Source: an uncultured Prevotellaceae bacterium
GTDB taxonomy: Bacteria > Bacteroidota > Bacteroidia > Bacteroidales > Muribaculaceae
Direction of reading: 5' to 3'
DNA length: 64,000 nucleotides
Assembly: GCA_900317325.1 (NCBI GenBank)
Contig: ONGE01000004.1
Coordinates: 124,001-188,000, forward strand
In this document: positions 18,749 to 28,362 of the stretch, piece by piece
How positions within the stretch are numbered: the stretch's first letter is position 1
Layout: each line of letters opens with the position of its first letter
Translations under genes and position numbers: made by a program
Notes under the pieces: model-generated
What the model was told of the DNA's origin: nothing
What the model saw: the letters and a program-made list of their open reading frames with translations, nothing else
Databases searched by the model: none

Positions 18749-20098
18749 ATGAACGCACTCAAGCAATATATCGACCTGTTTGATGAGTGCCGCACGCTCA
18801 TCGAGCAGCAGTCACCTGCCCTGTTGAACGCTTTGCGGGAACAGGCACGTGAGCAATTGGAGACTGCACGCTTGCCCCGCAAGGGCAGCGAGGACTATGA
18901 GGCGACCGATCTCGAGGCCGTGTTCTCGCACGACTATGGCGTGAACATCAACCGCCTGCCCTTTGACGCCGACCCTGGTGAGACGTTCCACTGCGATGTG
19001 CCCAACATGAGCACCTGCCTGTACTACAGCAGCAATGACGCTTTCCACAGCAGCCCCACCGCCGAGCGCAACATCGGCCAAGTGGTGGTTGAGCCTTTCA
19101 GCATGGCTGCCGTTGACTATCCCGAGTTGATGAATGCCTATTATGGCCGGCAGGCTCGACTGAGTGACCCCACCGTGGCACTCAACACCCTGCTGGTGCA
19201 GGATGGACTGTTCATCTATGTCCCCGATGGCGTGGTGGCCGAGCGTCCGATTCAGTTGGTCAACATCTTCAATGCCGCGCTCGACATGATGGTACAGCGA
19301 CGTCTGCTCATCATCGTGGGTAAGAATGCGGCCATCAAACTGCTGGCATGTGATCACACCCAGAGTCCTGATTACCATTACCTGAACAATCAGGTGGTTG
19401 AAATCGTCGCCATGCAGGGAAGCACGGTGGATTACTATGACATGGAGGAGAGCACTCCGTTGACCAACCGCGTCTCGTCGATTTACGTCGATCAGCACGA
19501 GGGCAGCAATGTGCTCATCGACGGCATCACGCTCATCAACGGCTTCACCCGCAACAACTACCACGTTGAGGTCAATGGCGAGCATGCCGAGACTCAACTG
19601 CTGGGCATGACGATTGCCAGTGGTGAACAACACGTCGATAGTCACACGTTCATCAGTCACAATGCCCCTCGTTGCCACAGTAACGAGATGTTCAAGTATG
19701 TGCTCAACGATAACGCAGTAGGTGCTTTTGCCGGTAAGATTCTGGTGAAGCCCGACTGCCCCCGTGTCGAGGCCTATCAGGGCAACCGCAACCTGTGCGG
19801 CGCCCCCACAGCCAAGATGTACACCAAACCTCAACTCGAGATCTACACCGACGACGTGATGTGCTCTCATGGCTCGGCAGTCGGACAGCTTGACGAGGAT
19901 GCCTTGTTCTATATGCGAACACGAGGAATCGGCATTGAAGAGGCCCGTCGCCTGTTGATGCAGGCTTTTGTCGCCGATGTCATCGATGGTGTGCGCCTTG
20001 ACGCCCTCAAGGACCGTCTGCATTATCTGGTGGAGAAACGCTTTGCCGGAACACTGAGCAACTGCGCCAGCTGCATGGCAGCCTGCAGAAAGAGTTAG
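18749..20098 (+). CDS. sufD: Fe-S cluster assembly protein SufD
   Basis: 449 residues. The C-terminal beta-helix core is recognisable by HVDSHTFISHNAPRCHSNEM, AFAGKILVKPDC, and CSHGSAVGQLDEDALFYMRTRGI. It forms the SufBC2D complex with SufB and SufC. The N-terminal half (YSSNDAFHSSPTAE...) is more divergent, as usual for the family. A CxxC motif (NCASCMAAC) lies at the very C-terminus. Confidence 0.96.
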   Translation: MNALKQYIDLFDECRTLIEQQSPALLNALREQAREQLETARLPRKGSEDYEATDLEAVFSHDYGVNINRLPFDADPGETFHCDVPNMSTCLYYSSNDAFHSSPTAERNIGQVVVEPFSMAAVDYPELMNAYYGRQARLSDPTVALNTLLVQDGLFIYVPDGVVAERPIQLVNIFNAALDMMVQRRLLIIVGKNAAIKLLACDHTQSPDYHYLNNQVVEIVAMQGSTVDYYDMEESTPLTNRVSSIYVDQHEGSNVLIDGITLINGFTRNNYHVEVNGEHAETQLLGMTIASGEQHVDSHTFISHNAPRCHSNEMFKYVLNDNAVGAFAGKILVKPDCPRVEAYQGNRNLCGAPTAKMYTKPQLEIYTDDVMCSHGSAVGQLDEDALFYMRTRGIGIEEARRLLMQAFVADVIDGVRLDALKDRLHYLVEKRFAGTLSNCASCMAACRKS

Positions 20099-20114
20099 CA
20101 GTAAACCTCTCTCA

Positions 20115-20135
20115 ACTAAGGACTAGAAACTAAAA
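20115..20135 (+). repeat. Three 7-bp tandem units ACTARRR upstream of sufS
   Basis: ACTAAGG, ACTAGAA, ACTAAAA in direct succession, 9 nt before the sufS ATG. The same heptamer family makes a six-unit array before cinA (41031-41072). Confidence 0.75.
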
Positions 20136-20144
20136 AAAACCGAA

Positions 20145-21356
20145 ATGGACATCAACAAGATACGCGACGATTATCTCATCCTGCAACGCCAGATCGAGGG
20201 CCGTCCGCTCATCTATCTCGACAATGCCGCCACGTCCCAGACGCCGCGTTCGGTGGTAGAGGCCATCGACCAGATGTACTACCACTACAAGGCCAATGTG
20301 CATCGTGGCGTGCACACGCTGTCGCAGGAAGCCACCGACTTGGTGGAGCTCACACGCGAGAAGGTGCGGGCATTTATCAACGCGGGCAGCGTGCAGGAGG
20401 TGATTTTCACCCGAGGCACCACCGAGGGCATCAACTTGGTGGCCTCTTCGTTCGGCCAGATGCTGGAGAACGGCGACGAAATCATTGTCACCGTGATGGA
20501 GCACCACAGCAACATCGTGCCTTGGCAGCTCATCGGCCAGCGTAAGCGTGTCACCCTGCGTGTCGTGCCCATCAATGACCGTGGCGAGGTCGATATGGAG
20601 GCCTATGAGGACCTGTTCAGTGACAACACCCGCTTTGTGGCGCTGGCCCATGTGTCCAACGTGCTGGGCACTGTCAATCCCGTGAAGGATATGATTGCCA
20701 TCGCCCATCGTCATGGTGTGCCCGTGCTCATCGACGGGGCCCAGGCTGCTCCCCATGTGCCAGTTGATGTTCAAGACCTGGACTGTGATTTCTATGCCTT
20801 CTCGAGTCACAAGATGTATGGCCCCGCCGGTGTGGGCATCCTCTACGGCAAGCGTTACTGGCTGGACAAGATGCCGCCTTACCAGGGTGGGGGAGAAATG
20901 ATAGGTCAGGTGACGTTTGAGCGCACCACTTTCGCCGAATTGCCGTTCAAGTTTGAGGCCGGAACCCCCGACTTTGTGGACATCGCCGCCTTCGGTGCCG
21001 CCATCGACTATGTGCAAGGCCTGGGATTGGACAACATCGCAGCCCATGAGCATCAGTTGCTCAAGGCTGCCGTCGAGGGACTTGAGACAATTGACGGCAT
21101 GCGCTTGTTTGGCACCGCACCTGGCAAGAGTGGCGTGGTGTCGTTCCTCGTGGGCGACATCAGCAGTTATGACATGGGATTGCTGCTTGACAAATTGGGT
21201 ATCGCCGTTCGCACCGGCCACCATTGTGCCCAGCCGCTGATGGCCCGCTACGGCGTGACCGGCATGGTGCGTGCCTCGTTTGCCGTGTACAATACACTCG
21301 ACGAGGTGGCTTCCTTTGTCGCTGCTACCCGCCGTGTGGCCGACATGCTCCGCTAG
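20145..21356 (+). CDS. sufS: Cysteine desulfurase SufS
   Basis: 403 residues, class V aminotransferase fold. Visible motifs: YLDNAATSQTP at the start, MEHHSNIVPWQ, IDGAQAAPH, the PLP lysine in FSSHKMYGPAGVGILYG, and the sulfur-carrying cysteine in RTGHHCAQPLM. It supplies sulfur for the SUF machinery. No sufE or sufU is seen nearby. The 3' end, including the stop codon, is part of a three-copy 53-bp tandem repeat. Confidence 0.96.
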   Translation: MDINKIRDDYLILQRQIEGRPLIYLDNAATSQTPRSVVEAIDQMYYHYKANVHRGVHTLSQEATDLVELTREKVRAFINAGSVQEVIFTRGTTEGINLVASSFGQMLENGDEIIVTVMEHHSNIVPWQLIGQRKRVTLRVVPINDRGEVDMEAYEDLFSDNTRFVALAHVSNVLGTVNPVKDMIAIAHRHGVPVLIDGAQAAPHVPVDVQDLDCDFYAFSSHKMYGPAGVGILYGKRYWLDKMPPYQGGGEMIGQVTFERTTFAELPFKFEAGTPDFVDIAAFGAAIDYVQGLGLDNIAAHEHQLLKAAVEGLETIDGMRLFGTAPGKSGVVSFLVGDISSYDMGLLLDKLGIAVRTGHHCAQPLMARYGVTGMVRASFAVYNTLDEVASFVAATRRVADMLR

Positions 21357-21462
21357 GGCAGCCTCTCGTTGTCGTTGCTGCCCGCCGTGTGGCCGACATG
21401 CTCCGCTAAGGCAGCCTCCCTTTGTCGCTGCTACCCGTCGTGTGACCGACATACACCGCTAG
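21304..21462 (+). repeat. 53-bp tandem repeat (3 copies) covering the sufS 3' end
   Basis: Three consecutive 53-bp units at 21304-21356, 21357-21409 and 21410-21462, each ending CGCTAG or CGCTAA. The first is the authentic sufS terminus; the other two are non-coding copies with several substitutions. As 53 is not a multiple of three, the extra copies do not extend the protein. The CotH-dockerin pair follows 27 bp later. Confidence 0.92.
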
Positions 21463-21489
21463 AATACTAATAATCAAAATATTATAAGG

Positions 21490-22965
21490 ATGAAAAAACA
21501 GACTCTTTTATTCTCTTTGGCTTTTTTGTGTTGCCTGTTTTCACTTGCCGACACGTCAACGACGGTGGTCAATATCGGTTCAACCACTCAGATGTCTTTG
21601 TCAGAATTGATCGGTAAAGGTTTGCCAGTGGTTTATATTGAGACTGTTGACGGTGTGAAGCCCACGTGCGATACCGTTTATGCCCCTCCTGGCTGCTGGG
21701 GCGAAACCGTCAACTCTGAGAAAGTACCCGGACGCCTCGTCATCTATGACCGTGTCGCCGGTATGGACAGTATGCTGTACGACAGCGGTGACTATGAGAA
21801 AAACGTCGGCGGCATGACCATCAAGGTGCGTGGTAACACCAGTGCCGCCACCGATGAGAAGAAACCTTACAAAATCAAGCTGCAAAAGAAGGCCGACCTG
21901 TTGCTTCGTGGCGTGGACTCGGTGTATAAAGACAAGGAATGGCTCTTGCTCAAGGACCCGTTTGTGTTCACCAATACGGCTTTCCGCATCAGTGAGATGG
22001 TGGGCATGATGTGGGTGCCTGGGCACCGTTATGTGAACGTTGTCATCAACGACGATTATCACGGCATCTACTTGTTGACCGAGGCGGTGAAACGCAATCC
22101 CGATTGCCGCTTGAATGTGGACAAGAACTGTGGTTACATCTTCGAGTGTGACCTGTACTGGTGGAATGAGAGTGTATATGTCAGGTCCAATGAGGCCCCC
22201 AGTTACAATTACACCTTCAAGTACCCCGAGGATGAAGATATCACCCAGGAACAGCTGGATTATGCCCAGACGATGGTAAGAGCCTATGAGGCATCGCTCA
22301 CCCAAGACAACTACCCTGACCTGATCGACGTGAGGTCGTTTGCTGCCTGGTGTCTGGTGCATGACATTGTAGGCACTAAGGATGGTGGTGGCTGCAACCG
22401 CTTCTACTCCAAGTATGACACCACGGCCCAAAGCAAGATTTTCATGCCTGTGGCATGGGACTTTGACTTGGCTGAACGCACCACCGGGGCCTGGTCGCGT
22501 ATCCATGAGGTTTACATGAAGAAGCTGTTCAATAACCCCAACCGTGCATTTGTCCATGAGTATATACGTCTGTGGTGCCAGATGCGTGATACCTGTTTGA
22601 GTGACGTCCACTCATACTACATGAACTTTGTGAATTCTCCGTTGGGCAGGGCTTTGCAAGACTGCTATCACCTCGACAACAAGGTGTGGGATACCAATAG
22701 GTGGTTCCAGAACGCAGCAACCGACCGCTTGATGTGGTTACAAAGGCGTTATAGTTGGTTGGACTCGAATATCATGTCGTTCCATGTACCTAACGACGTG
22801 AACATCGATGGCGTGGTGAACATCTCCGATGTGACTGAGCTCATCAAAATGGTGATGGGGAGCACACGCTCGTTGATAACGGGTGACATCAATGGCGATG
22901 AGGAAGTCAACATCAGCGATGTCACGTCACTCACCAATCTGCTGTTGAATAGCATCAATGATTGA
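21490..22965 (+). CDS. Secreted CotH-family protein with C-terminal dockerin (copy 1)
   Basis: 491 residues with a signal peptide (1-20). The CotH domain (about 100-400) shows MTIKVRGNTSA, KKPYKIKLQKK, NVVINDDYHGIYLLTEAVKR, a conserved SFAAWCLVHDIVGTKDGGG block and MPVAWDFDLAE with the kinase-like metal-binding Asp. CotH proteins of spores are atypical protein kinases; in Bacteroidota such secreted forms are common but their role is unknown. Dockerin pair at about 436-491 (DVNIDGVVNISDV and DINGDEEVNISDV). No promoter is visible, so it may be read from the suf operon. The next gene is a paralogue overlapping by 8 bp. Confidence 0.88.
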   Translation: MKKQTLLFSLAFLCCLFSLADTSTTVVNIGSTTQMSLSELIGKGLPVVYIETVDGVKPTCDTVYAPPGCWGETVNSEKVPGRLVIYDRVAGMDSMLYDSGDYEKNVGGMTIKVRGNTSAATDEKKPYKIKLQKKADLLLRGVDSVYKDKEWLLLKDPFVFTNTAFRISEMVGMMWVPGHRYVNVVINDDYHGIYLLTEAVKRNPDCRLNVDKNCGYIFECDLYWWNESVYVRSNEAPSYNYTFKYPEDEDITQEQLDYAQTMVRAYEASLTQDNYPDLIDVRSFAAWCLVHDIVGTKDGGGCNRFYSKYDTTAQSKIFMPVAWDFDLAERTTGAWSRIHEVYMKKLFNNPNRAFVHEYIRLWCQMRDTCLSDVHSYYMNFVNSPLGRALQDCYHLDNKVWDTNRWFQNAATDRLMWLQRRYSWLDSNIMSFHVPNDVNIDGVVNISDVTELIKMVMGSTRSLITGDINGDEEVNISDVTSLTNLLLNSIND

Positions 22966-24451
22966 TAGCGCGATGAGAAGAGTTATTGCGCTGATGTCGG
23001 TCATGGGGTTGCTGATATGCCCCATGAGGGCTCTTGCCGACACGTCAACGACGATGATCACCCTAGGTGACACCGTGCAGATGACGCTGAGTGCCATCAT
23101 CGAACAGGGACTGCCGGTAATTTATGTCGAGACTGTTGACGAGGAGGAACCGACGTGTGACTATGTATCGGCCCCTCCCGGATGCATGGGCTATTCGATT
23201 GCCAATGCGACAAAGGTGCCTGGCCGACTGATTGTGTACAGTCGCATCGGCGACATGGACAGTGTGCTGTATGACAGCGGCGATTATGAGAAGGATATGA
23301 GCGGCATGACCATCAAGCTGCGTGGCAACGCGACGGCCTACGATGTCAAGAAACCTTACAAGATCAAGCTTGAGAAGAAAAAGGACCTGCTCTTCAGGGG
23401 CAACGAAAGCCTGTACAAGGACAAGGAATGGCTGTTGTTGAGGGATGATTACATGACCACCGCCACAGGCTTAAAAGTGAGTGAACTGGTGGGTATGCCG
23501 TGGACTCCGCAATATCATTATGTGAATGTGATCATGAATGGTCGCTACCGCGGCGCCTATCTGTTGTGTGAATCGGTGAAGCGCAATCCCGATTGCCGCT
23601 TGAATGTGGACAAGGATTGGGGCTTCATCTTTGAACTTGACCCTTACTGGTGGAACGAGGACTTGTATGTGAACTCGTCGAAGTCGCCTTCCTATAATTA
23701 CACGTTCAAGTATCCCGACAGCGACGACATCCTTCCCGAGCAGCTGGAGTATATGCAGGGACTTGTGACGGCCTTTGAGACCAGTTTGAGCCAGCAGAAT
23801 TATCCCGACTTGATTGACGTGAGGTCATTTGCCGCCTGGTGTCTGGTGCATGACATCGAGGGTACCAAGGACGGTGGTGGATGTAACCTGTATTTCATGA
23901 AGTATGACACCACGGCCCAGAGCAAGATTGTGATGCCGCTGACGTGGGATTTTGACATGTCGGAGCGAACCATATCGGAATGGTCGCGCAGCCATACCGA
24001 ACACATGAAGGTCCTGTTCAACAATACCAGCAACCGTGCATTCATCGGCGAGTTTGCCGCATTGTGGCGTGAGATTCGCGGCACATTGGTCAACGACATG
24101 AAAGAGTATATGCTGGCCTTTCGCAAGTCCGATGAGGGTGCTGCATTGAGTAAGAGTTTTGCGCTCGACAAGATGGTCTATAACCGCTACCTGAGTGTTT
24201 TGTCTAATACGATATCGCGCTACACGTGGATACAGGAGCGCATTCCCTGGTTGGATAACGCCATCACTGCTTTGAATCCGCTGGGCGACGTGAATGTTGA
24301 CAGTAGAATCGACATTACCGATGTGACCTTGCTGATACAATCGTTAATGAACGAGGATGCCGGGCCAATGTATGCCGCAGATGTCAACGAGGACGGTAGT
24401 GTGAACATCACCGACGTGACACAATTGGTTTCGATGATTCTTGAATTGTGA
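22958..24451 (+). CDS. Secreted CotH-family protein with C-terminal dockerin (copy 2)
   Basis: 497 residues from the first ATG, overlapping the previous stop by 8 bp. An in-frame ATG at 22973 would give a cleaner signal peptide (MRRVIALMSVMGLLICP) and is an equally good start. Domain order matches copy 1: MTIKLRGNATA, KKPYKIKLEKK, NVIMNGRYRGAYLLCESVKR, SFAAWCLVHDIEGTKDGGG, MPLTWDFDMSE, then a dockerin (443-497, DVNVDSRIDITDV and DVNEDGSVNITDV). Some stretches are nearly identical to copy 1 at the nucleotide level, as expected for a tandem duplication. Confidence 0.88.
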   Translation: MIDSAMRRVIALMSVMGLLICPMRALADTSTTMITLGDTVQMTLSAIIEQGLPVIYVETVDEEEPTCDYVSAPPGCMGYSIANATKVPGRLIVYSRIGDMDSVLYDSGDYEKDMSGMTIKLRGNATAYDVKKPYKIKLEKKKDLLFRGNESLYKDKEWLLLRDDYMTTATGLKVSELVGMPWTPQYHYVNVIMNGRYRGAYLLCESVKRNPDCRLNVDKDWGFIFELDPYWWNEDLYVNSSKSPSYNYTFKYPDSDDILPEQLEYMQGLVTAFETSLSQQNYPDLIDVRSFAAWCLVHDIEGTKDGGGCNLYFMKYDTTAQSKIVMPLTWDFDMSERTISEWSRSHTEHMKVLFNNTSNRAFIGEFAALWREIRGTLVNDMKEYMLAFRKSDEGAALSKSFALDKMVYNRYLSVLSNTISRYTWIQERIPWLDNAITALNPLGDVNVDSRIDITDVTLLIQSLMNEDAGPMYAADVNEDGSVNITDVTQLVSMILEL

Positions 24452-24496
24452 ATTTCTAGCACAATAGCCTGATGGCTATAACTTTACGATAAAAAA

Positions 24497-24533
24497 GAAA
24501 CAGACAGGGTTCACACCGTGTCTGTTCTTTTTC
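24497..24533 (+). terminator. Terminator after the CotH-dockerin pair
   Basis: Stem AACAGACA at 24499-24506 with TGTCTGTT at 24519-24526, followed by CTTTTT. The remaining ~220 bp up to the next gene end at 24752 hold nothing I can assign. Confidence 0.8.
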
Positions 24534-24751
24534 AGTGTTCTGAAGCCTAAATACTTTTCTTATAAACCCAAATGCTCATGGTGATTAGATGTATAAACAA
24601 GCCTAAAAACATTATTCTTTTTTTGATGACGCAAAGAAAAACAATGGATATCAAAACGGCAAATCTTTTCTACCAATCGCCCGTTTTCTTATGCGAAACG
24701 GATGTAATCAGTAAAACGAGGAAATTTTTAGTGTTTTTAGTGGGGATTGCC

Positions 24752-25726
24752 TCAGGGTTTGGGCTGGTAGTTCCGTCCCACAACCGAGCACAGGAACCAG
24801 CGTCCTGTTAACGAAGCCAGGATGCCCAACTTGTTCTTGAGCCGCACCTTGGGGTCGGTCAGGCATGACCATCTCAGGCGCTTGATGCCGTTCCAGCATC
24901 GGTCTTGAAGTGCCTGATAATCGCCGTTCTTGTCTTGATGGCTCAGCAGCAAGATATTGAAATAGGCACTGAGCGAGCGGCTGCGTATGGCGTTGTAGTA
25001 GCTTTTATCATGCACCAGCAGTTCCTTTTCCAGGTTCTCGCACACATCGAGCACATCGCTGCGGCGCGGCGAGAACACCCTCATGCTGTTGCTCCCGTGT
25101 TGACGGTAGCCGTACAGGACTTGACTGGTGGTCACGATATGATCGCATTTCTTGAGCAACGGGTAGATGATGGCCAGGTCCTCATAGATGATGCCCAGCG
25201 GGAATCGGATGCCCTCGAACAATGATGCTTTGAACAGGCGTCCCCACGGCGAATGGGTGAGGCCCTGCTGATAGAACACGGCCATGATGGCCTCATGCTG
25301 GTTGTAGTGGTGTATTTCAGGCTTAGCGACAGTGGGAAAATCGGGTTTGTCGCCATAGAAGGGGATATAAGCGCCGACGGCGATGTCGGCATCGTCGCGT
25401 TGTTGCAGTTGGAGTAGGCTCTCGGCAAAGTTGGGGTGCAGCACGTCGTCACTGTCCACCATCATGACCAGTTCGCCGGTCATGGCGTCCAATGCGGTGT
25501 TGCGTGCTGCCGAATGCCCGCCGTTGGGCTGATGGATGACACGGATGCGCTCATCGCGCTCGGCCCACAGGTCACATTTCTGGCCGGTGCTGTCGGTGCT
25601 GCCGTCATCCACGACGATGATCTCAAGGCAGTGGTAACTCTGGGTCGTAATGCTCTCCAAGCATTGATCCAGAAACGCCTCGGCATTATAGACGGGCACG
25701 ATAACCGATATCAGCGGCTCCATCAT
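24752..25726 (-). CDS. Family 2 glycosyltransferase
   Basis: About 324 residues. GT-A start PLISVIVPVYNAEAFLDQCLESI, then VVDDGSTDSTG, GGHSAARNTALDA and the metal-binding DSDD (MMVDSDDVLHPNFAESLL). GT2 enzymes of this type add sugars to surface polysaccharides; the acceptor is unknown. I chose the ATG at 25726; a GTG three bases upstream and an ATG at 25723 are alternatives. Three ATTARTG heptamers lie directly before the start. Confidence 0.92.
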   Translation of the reverse strand: MMEPLISVIVPVYNAEAFLDQCLESITTQSYHCLEIIVVDDGSTDSTGQKCDLWAERDERIRVIHQPNGGHSAARNTALDAMTGELVMMVDSDDVLHPNFAESLLQLQQRDDADIAVGAYIPFYGDKPDFPTVAKPEIHHYNQHEAIMAVFYQQGLTHSPWGRLFKASLFEGIRFPLGIIYEDLAIIYPLLKKCDHIVTTSQVLYGYRQHGSNSMRVFSPRRSDVLDVCENLEKELLVHDKSYYNAIRSRSLSAYFNILLLSHQDKNGDYQALQDRCWNGIKRLRWSCLTDPKVRLKNKLGILASLTGRWFLCSVVGRNYQPKP

Positions 25727-25747
25727 CACTAATCATTAATCATTAAT
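25727..25747 (-). repeat. Three ATTARTG heptamers abutting the glycosyltransferase start
   Basis: Reading the minus strand: ATTAATG, ATTAATG, ATTAGTG, then the ATG ATG of the gene. It belongs to the same class of short arrays next to start codons as at sufS and cinA. Confidence 0.75.
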
Positions 25748-25786
25748 AAAACACGCAGCCCCACATTAGGGACTGCGTGTTTATTC
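25745..25786 (-). terminator. Terminator of cysS
   Basis: Perfect 10-bp stem AAACACGCAG at 25749-25758 with CTGCGTGTTT at 25773-25782, directly behind the cysS stop on the minus strand. Confidence 0.8.
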
Positions 25787-25788
25787 AA

Positions 25789-27264
25789 TCACTTCACTTT
25801 CCACTCAAAGCCGTCCTTGGTGTCCTTGACCTCGAAACCGAATTCGGCGAGCTTGTCGCGAATCAGGTCACTGGTGGCCCAGTCCTTGGCAGCCTTGGCG
25901 TTGCGGCGCATCTCCAGCAGCAGGTCAACGGCCTGACGGTAGGGCTCCAGATTCACGCTGTCGCCACCGGCGGCATCGTCGCGGATGCCCAGCACGTCGA
26001 ACAGGTAGGTCTGGAACACGCTCTTCAGCTCGTCGATGTCGGCCTGGCTGAGGCTGGCATGACCGTCGTTGGCCTGGTTGATGACCTTGCAGGCATCAAA
26101 CAAGGTGGCAATGACCGTCGGGGTGTTCAGGTCGTCATTCATCGCATCGGCGCAACGCTCACGATAATTGTCGAGCTTGAGCGATGACTGCTGCGCGGCG
26201 GTGAGGCCATTGAGGCGGTGCCAGCCGTCAAGCATGCGCTCCAGCGCCTTCTCGGCAGCCTGCAGAGCCTCGTTGCTGAAGTCCACAGTGCCGCGGTAAT
26301 GGGCCTGAAGGATGAAGAAGCGGATGGTCATGGGCGTGTAGGCCTGAGTCAATGCGGGATGGTTGCCCGTGAAGAACTGCTCCAGGGTGATGAAGTTGCC
26401 CAATGACTTGCCCATCTTCTGCCCGTTGATGGTGATCATGTTGTTGTGCATCCAGTAGCGCACCATCTCGTCACCCTGGCTGGCAACGGCCTGTGCAATC
26501 TCGCACTCGTGGTGCGGGAACACGAGGTCCATGCCACCGCCATGGATGTCGAAATGCTTGCCCAGATACTTGCGGCCCATGGCGGTGCACTCGCAGTGCC
26601 AGCCGGGGAAACCGTCGCTCCAGGGCGACGGCCAGCGCATGATGTGCTCGGGCTGTGCTTTCTTCCACAGGGCGAAGTCGGCCTGGTTGTGTTTTTCACC
26701 CACGCCCTCGAGTTCGCGGCTGGCGTTCAGGATGTCGTCAAGGTTGCGGCCCGACAGCACGCCGTAGCGGTGGTCGCGGTTGTAGGCCTCGATGTCAAAA
26801 TAGACGCTGCCGTTGCTCTCGTAGGCATAGCCGTTTGCCATGATCTGCTTCACCAGTTCCTCTTGCTCGATGATGTGTCCCGTGGCATGAGGCTCGATGC
26901 TGGGAGGCAGCACGTTCAGGGCCTGCATGGCGGCATGGTAGCGGTTGGTGTAGTACTGTGCCACTTCCATGGGCTCGAGTTGCTCGAGACGGGCCTTCTT
27001 GGCGATCTTGTCTTCACCTTCGTCGGCATCATGCTCCAGGTGGCCCACATCGGTGATGTTGCGCACGTAGCGAACCTTGTAGCCCAGCTGCTGCAGGTAG
27101 CGGAACAACACGTCGAACGTGATGGCCGGTCTGGTGTGACCCAGATGAGGATCGCCGTAGACCGTGGGACCGCAAACATACATGCCGACCATGGGCTCGT
27201 TCAGGGGCTGGAAGTGCTCCTTGCGCCGCGTCAGTGTGTTGTATATGTACAAGGGATGGTTCAT
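25789..27264 (-). CDS. cysS: Cysteinyl-tRNA synthetase
   Basis: 491 residues, full length. Class I synthetase signatures: HIGH-type HLGH in [23 protein letters not shown] with the zinc cysteine in MYVCGPTVY, zinc ligands in [10 protein letters not shown] and HHECEIAQ, and KMSKS-type KMGKSLGNF. It charges tRNA-Cys. It starts 17 nt after a four-unit TCTAGANNN array. Confidence 0.97.
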   Translation of the reverse strand: MNHPLYIYNTLTRRKEHFQPLNEPMVGMYVCGPTVYGDPHLGHTRPAITFDVLFRYLQQLGYKVRYVRNITDVGHLEHDADEGEDKIAKKARLEQLEPMEVAQYYTNRYHAAMQALNVLPPSIEPHATGHIIEQEELVKQIMANGYAYESNGSVYFDIEAYNRDHRYGVLSGRNLDDILNASRELEGVGEKHNQADFALWKKAQPEHIMRWPSPWSDGFPGWHCECTAMGRKYLGKHFDIHGGGMDLVFPHHECEIAQAVASQGDEMVRYWMHNNMITINGQKMGKSLGNFITLEQFFTGNHPALTQAYTPMTIRFFILQAHYRGTVDFSNEALQAAEKALERMLDGWHRLNGLTAAQQSSLKLDNYRERCADAMNDDLNTPTVIATLFDACKVINQANDGHASLSQADIDELKSVFQTYLFDVLGIRDDAAGGDSVNLEPYRQAVDLLLEMRRNAKAAKDWATSDLIRDKLAEFGFEVKDTKDGFEWKVK

Positions 27265-27281
27265 AATCCTTACAATGTTTG

Positions 27282-27317
27282 TTTTCTAGATATTCTAGAT
27301 TATCTAGAGAATCTAGA
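27282..27317 (-). repeat. Four 9-bp tandem units TCTAGANNN upstream of cysS
   Basis: On the minus strand: TCTAGATTC, TCTAGATAA, TCTAGAATA, TCTAGAAAA, exactly 36 bp, ending 17 nt before the cysS ATG. Same unit and orientation as the array before sufC. Confidence 0.85.
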
Positions 27318-27339
27318 ATTCCTGATTTTTAAACTGGAA

Positions 27340-27669
27340 TCAAGCCTGGCCTTTGGGCAGGGGAAAATCCATGATGCCGCCCTGATTGCCGGCGGGACGC
27401 ATGATCTTGATTTCGCCGAAGTTGCTCTCGTAGCGGCGGATGTTGTCCTGCAGCGCGAGCATCAGCTCCTTGGCGTGCTGGGGAGCCATGATGATGCGGC
27501 TCTGAACACGTGCCTGCGGCATGTTGGGACCGCGCAGGATCATATCGATAAAGAAATCGTTGGGACCATGGGCAATCATAGCCATGTTGGCATAGCGGCC
27601 TTGCAACTCTTCCTTGGGGATTTCAATCTTAATTTGGTTCTGGTTGGGATTCTGATTTTCGTTTGCCAT
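27340..27669 (-). CDS. DUF3467 domain-containing protein
   Basis: 109 residues, cytosolic. An Asn/Gln-rich start (NENQNPNQNQ) is followed by the DUF3467 core: GRYANMAMIAHGPNDFFIDMILRGPN and APQHAKELMLALQDNIRRYES. The family is widespread in Bacteroidota and of unknown function. It lies 27 bp behind the NigD-like gene and may be in one transcript with it. Confidence 0.85.
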   Translation of the reverse strand: MANENQNPNQNQIKIEIPKEELQGRYANMAMIAHGPNDFFIDMILRGPNMPQARVQSRIIMAPQHAKELMLALQDNIRRYESNFGEIKIMRPAGNQGGIMDFPLPKGQA

Positions 27670-27696
27670 AATGTTTTAATTATGAATAAATGATTG

Positions 27697-28362
27697 TTAT
27701 TTAGTAAAATCGTAATACTCGGTTTCAGGAAATGTCACGTCGTTGAGGTGGATGCGCAAGCAGCGGAACGAGTCTTTGCGCCACAACGCGCCCACATTGA
27801 ACGACGCGTAGCAATCACGCCAAAAACTGGCGTGTTCGCCTCTCAGGTCATGTACCAGATAGCAGTGCACGGTGTCGCTGGCCACAGTCGACGCATCGGC
27901 AACGAGCATGAAGGTGCGTGTCTTGCCGGTGAACTCGACCTGGCAGTGCAGGTTGATGAACTCGCCAGTGCGCCACAGGCTGCGCAGCTTCACTGCTTGT
28001 TGGGGCAGGCTGTCGGGCGACGCTTGGGTCTGCCGCAGCGAGTCGCTGATGATGCCGCTGCAGCCGTACACCTTGATGTCGCGGCTGTCACTGGCGCGAT
28101 TGTCGGCAAAGTCGTAGCGCAGCAACACGCGTTGATGGGTCTTGACATCGCTGACGGTGACGTTGGACTGCAGCTTGACCGATGCCGAGTCGCCGTGCCC
28201 CACATACTCGAACACCGCGCCGCGGTCGTTCTGGCCCAGGTAGGTCACGATGTCATAGCGATAGTCGGTATAGGCACGGTCGACGTCCTCCTGCTTGTCG
28301 CACGAGACAAAGGCGAGCAGAGCCGCCAACAGCAATATGGGCAGATAATGGAGTCTTTTCAT
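27697..28362 (-). CDS. NigD-like lipoprotein
   Basis: 221 residues with a lipoprotein signal ([11 protein letters not shown], acylated Cys20). An OB-like N-terminal half ([35 protein letters not shown]) and a beta-sandwich C-terminal half ([34 protein letters not shown]) match the two-domain plan of NigD-like proteins of Bacteroidota. These are envelope lipoproteins without a firm function. The start overlaps the stop of the upstream ABC ATPase gene by 4 bp, so the two are coupled. Confidence 0.7.
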   Translation of the reverse strand: MKRLHYLPILLLAALLAFVSCDKQEDVDRAYTDYRYDIVTYLGQNDRGAVFEYVGHGDSASVKLQSNVTVSDVKTHQRVLLRYDFADNRASDSRDIKVYGCSGIISDSLRQTQASPDSLPQQAVKLRSLWRTGEFINLHCQVEFTGKTRTFMLVADASTVASDTVHCYLVHDLRGEHASFWRDCYASFNVGALWRKDSFRCLRIHLNDVTFPETEYYDFTK

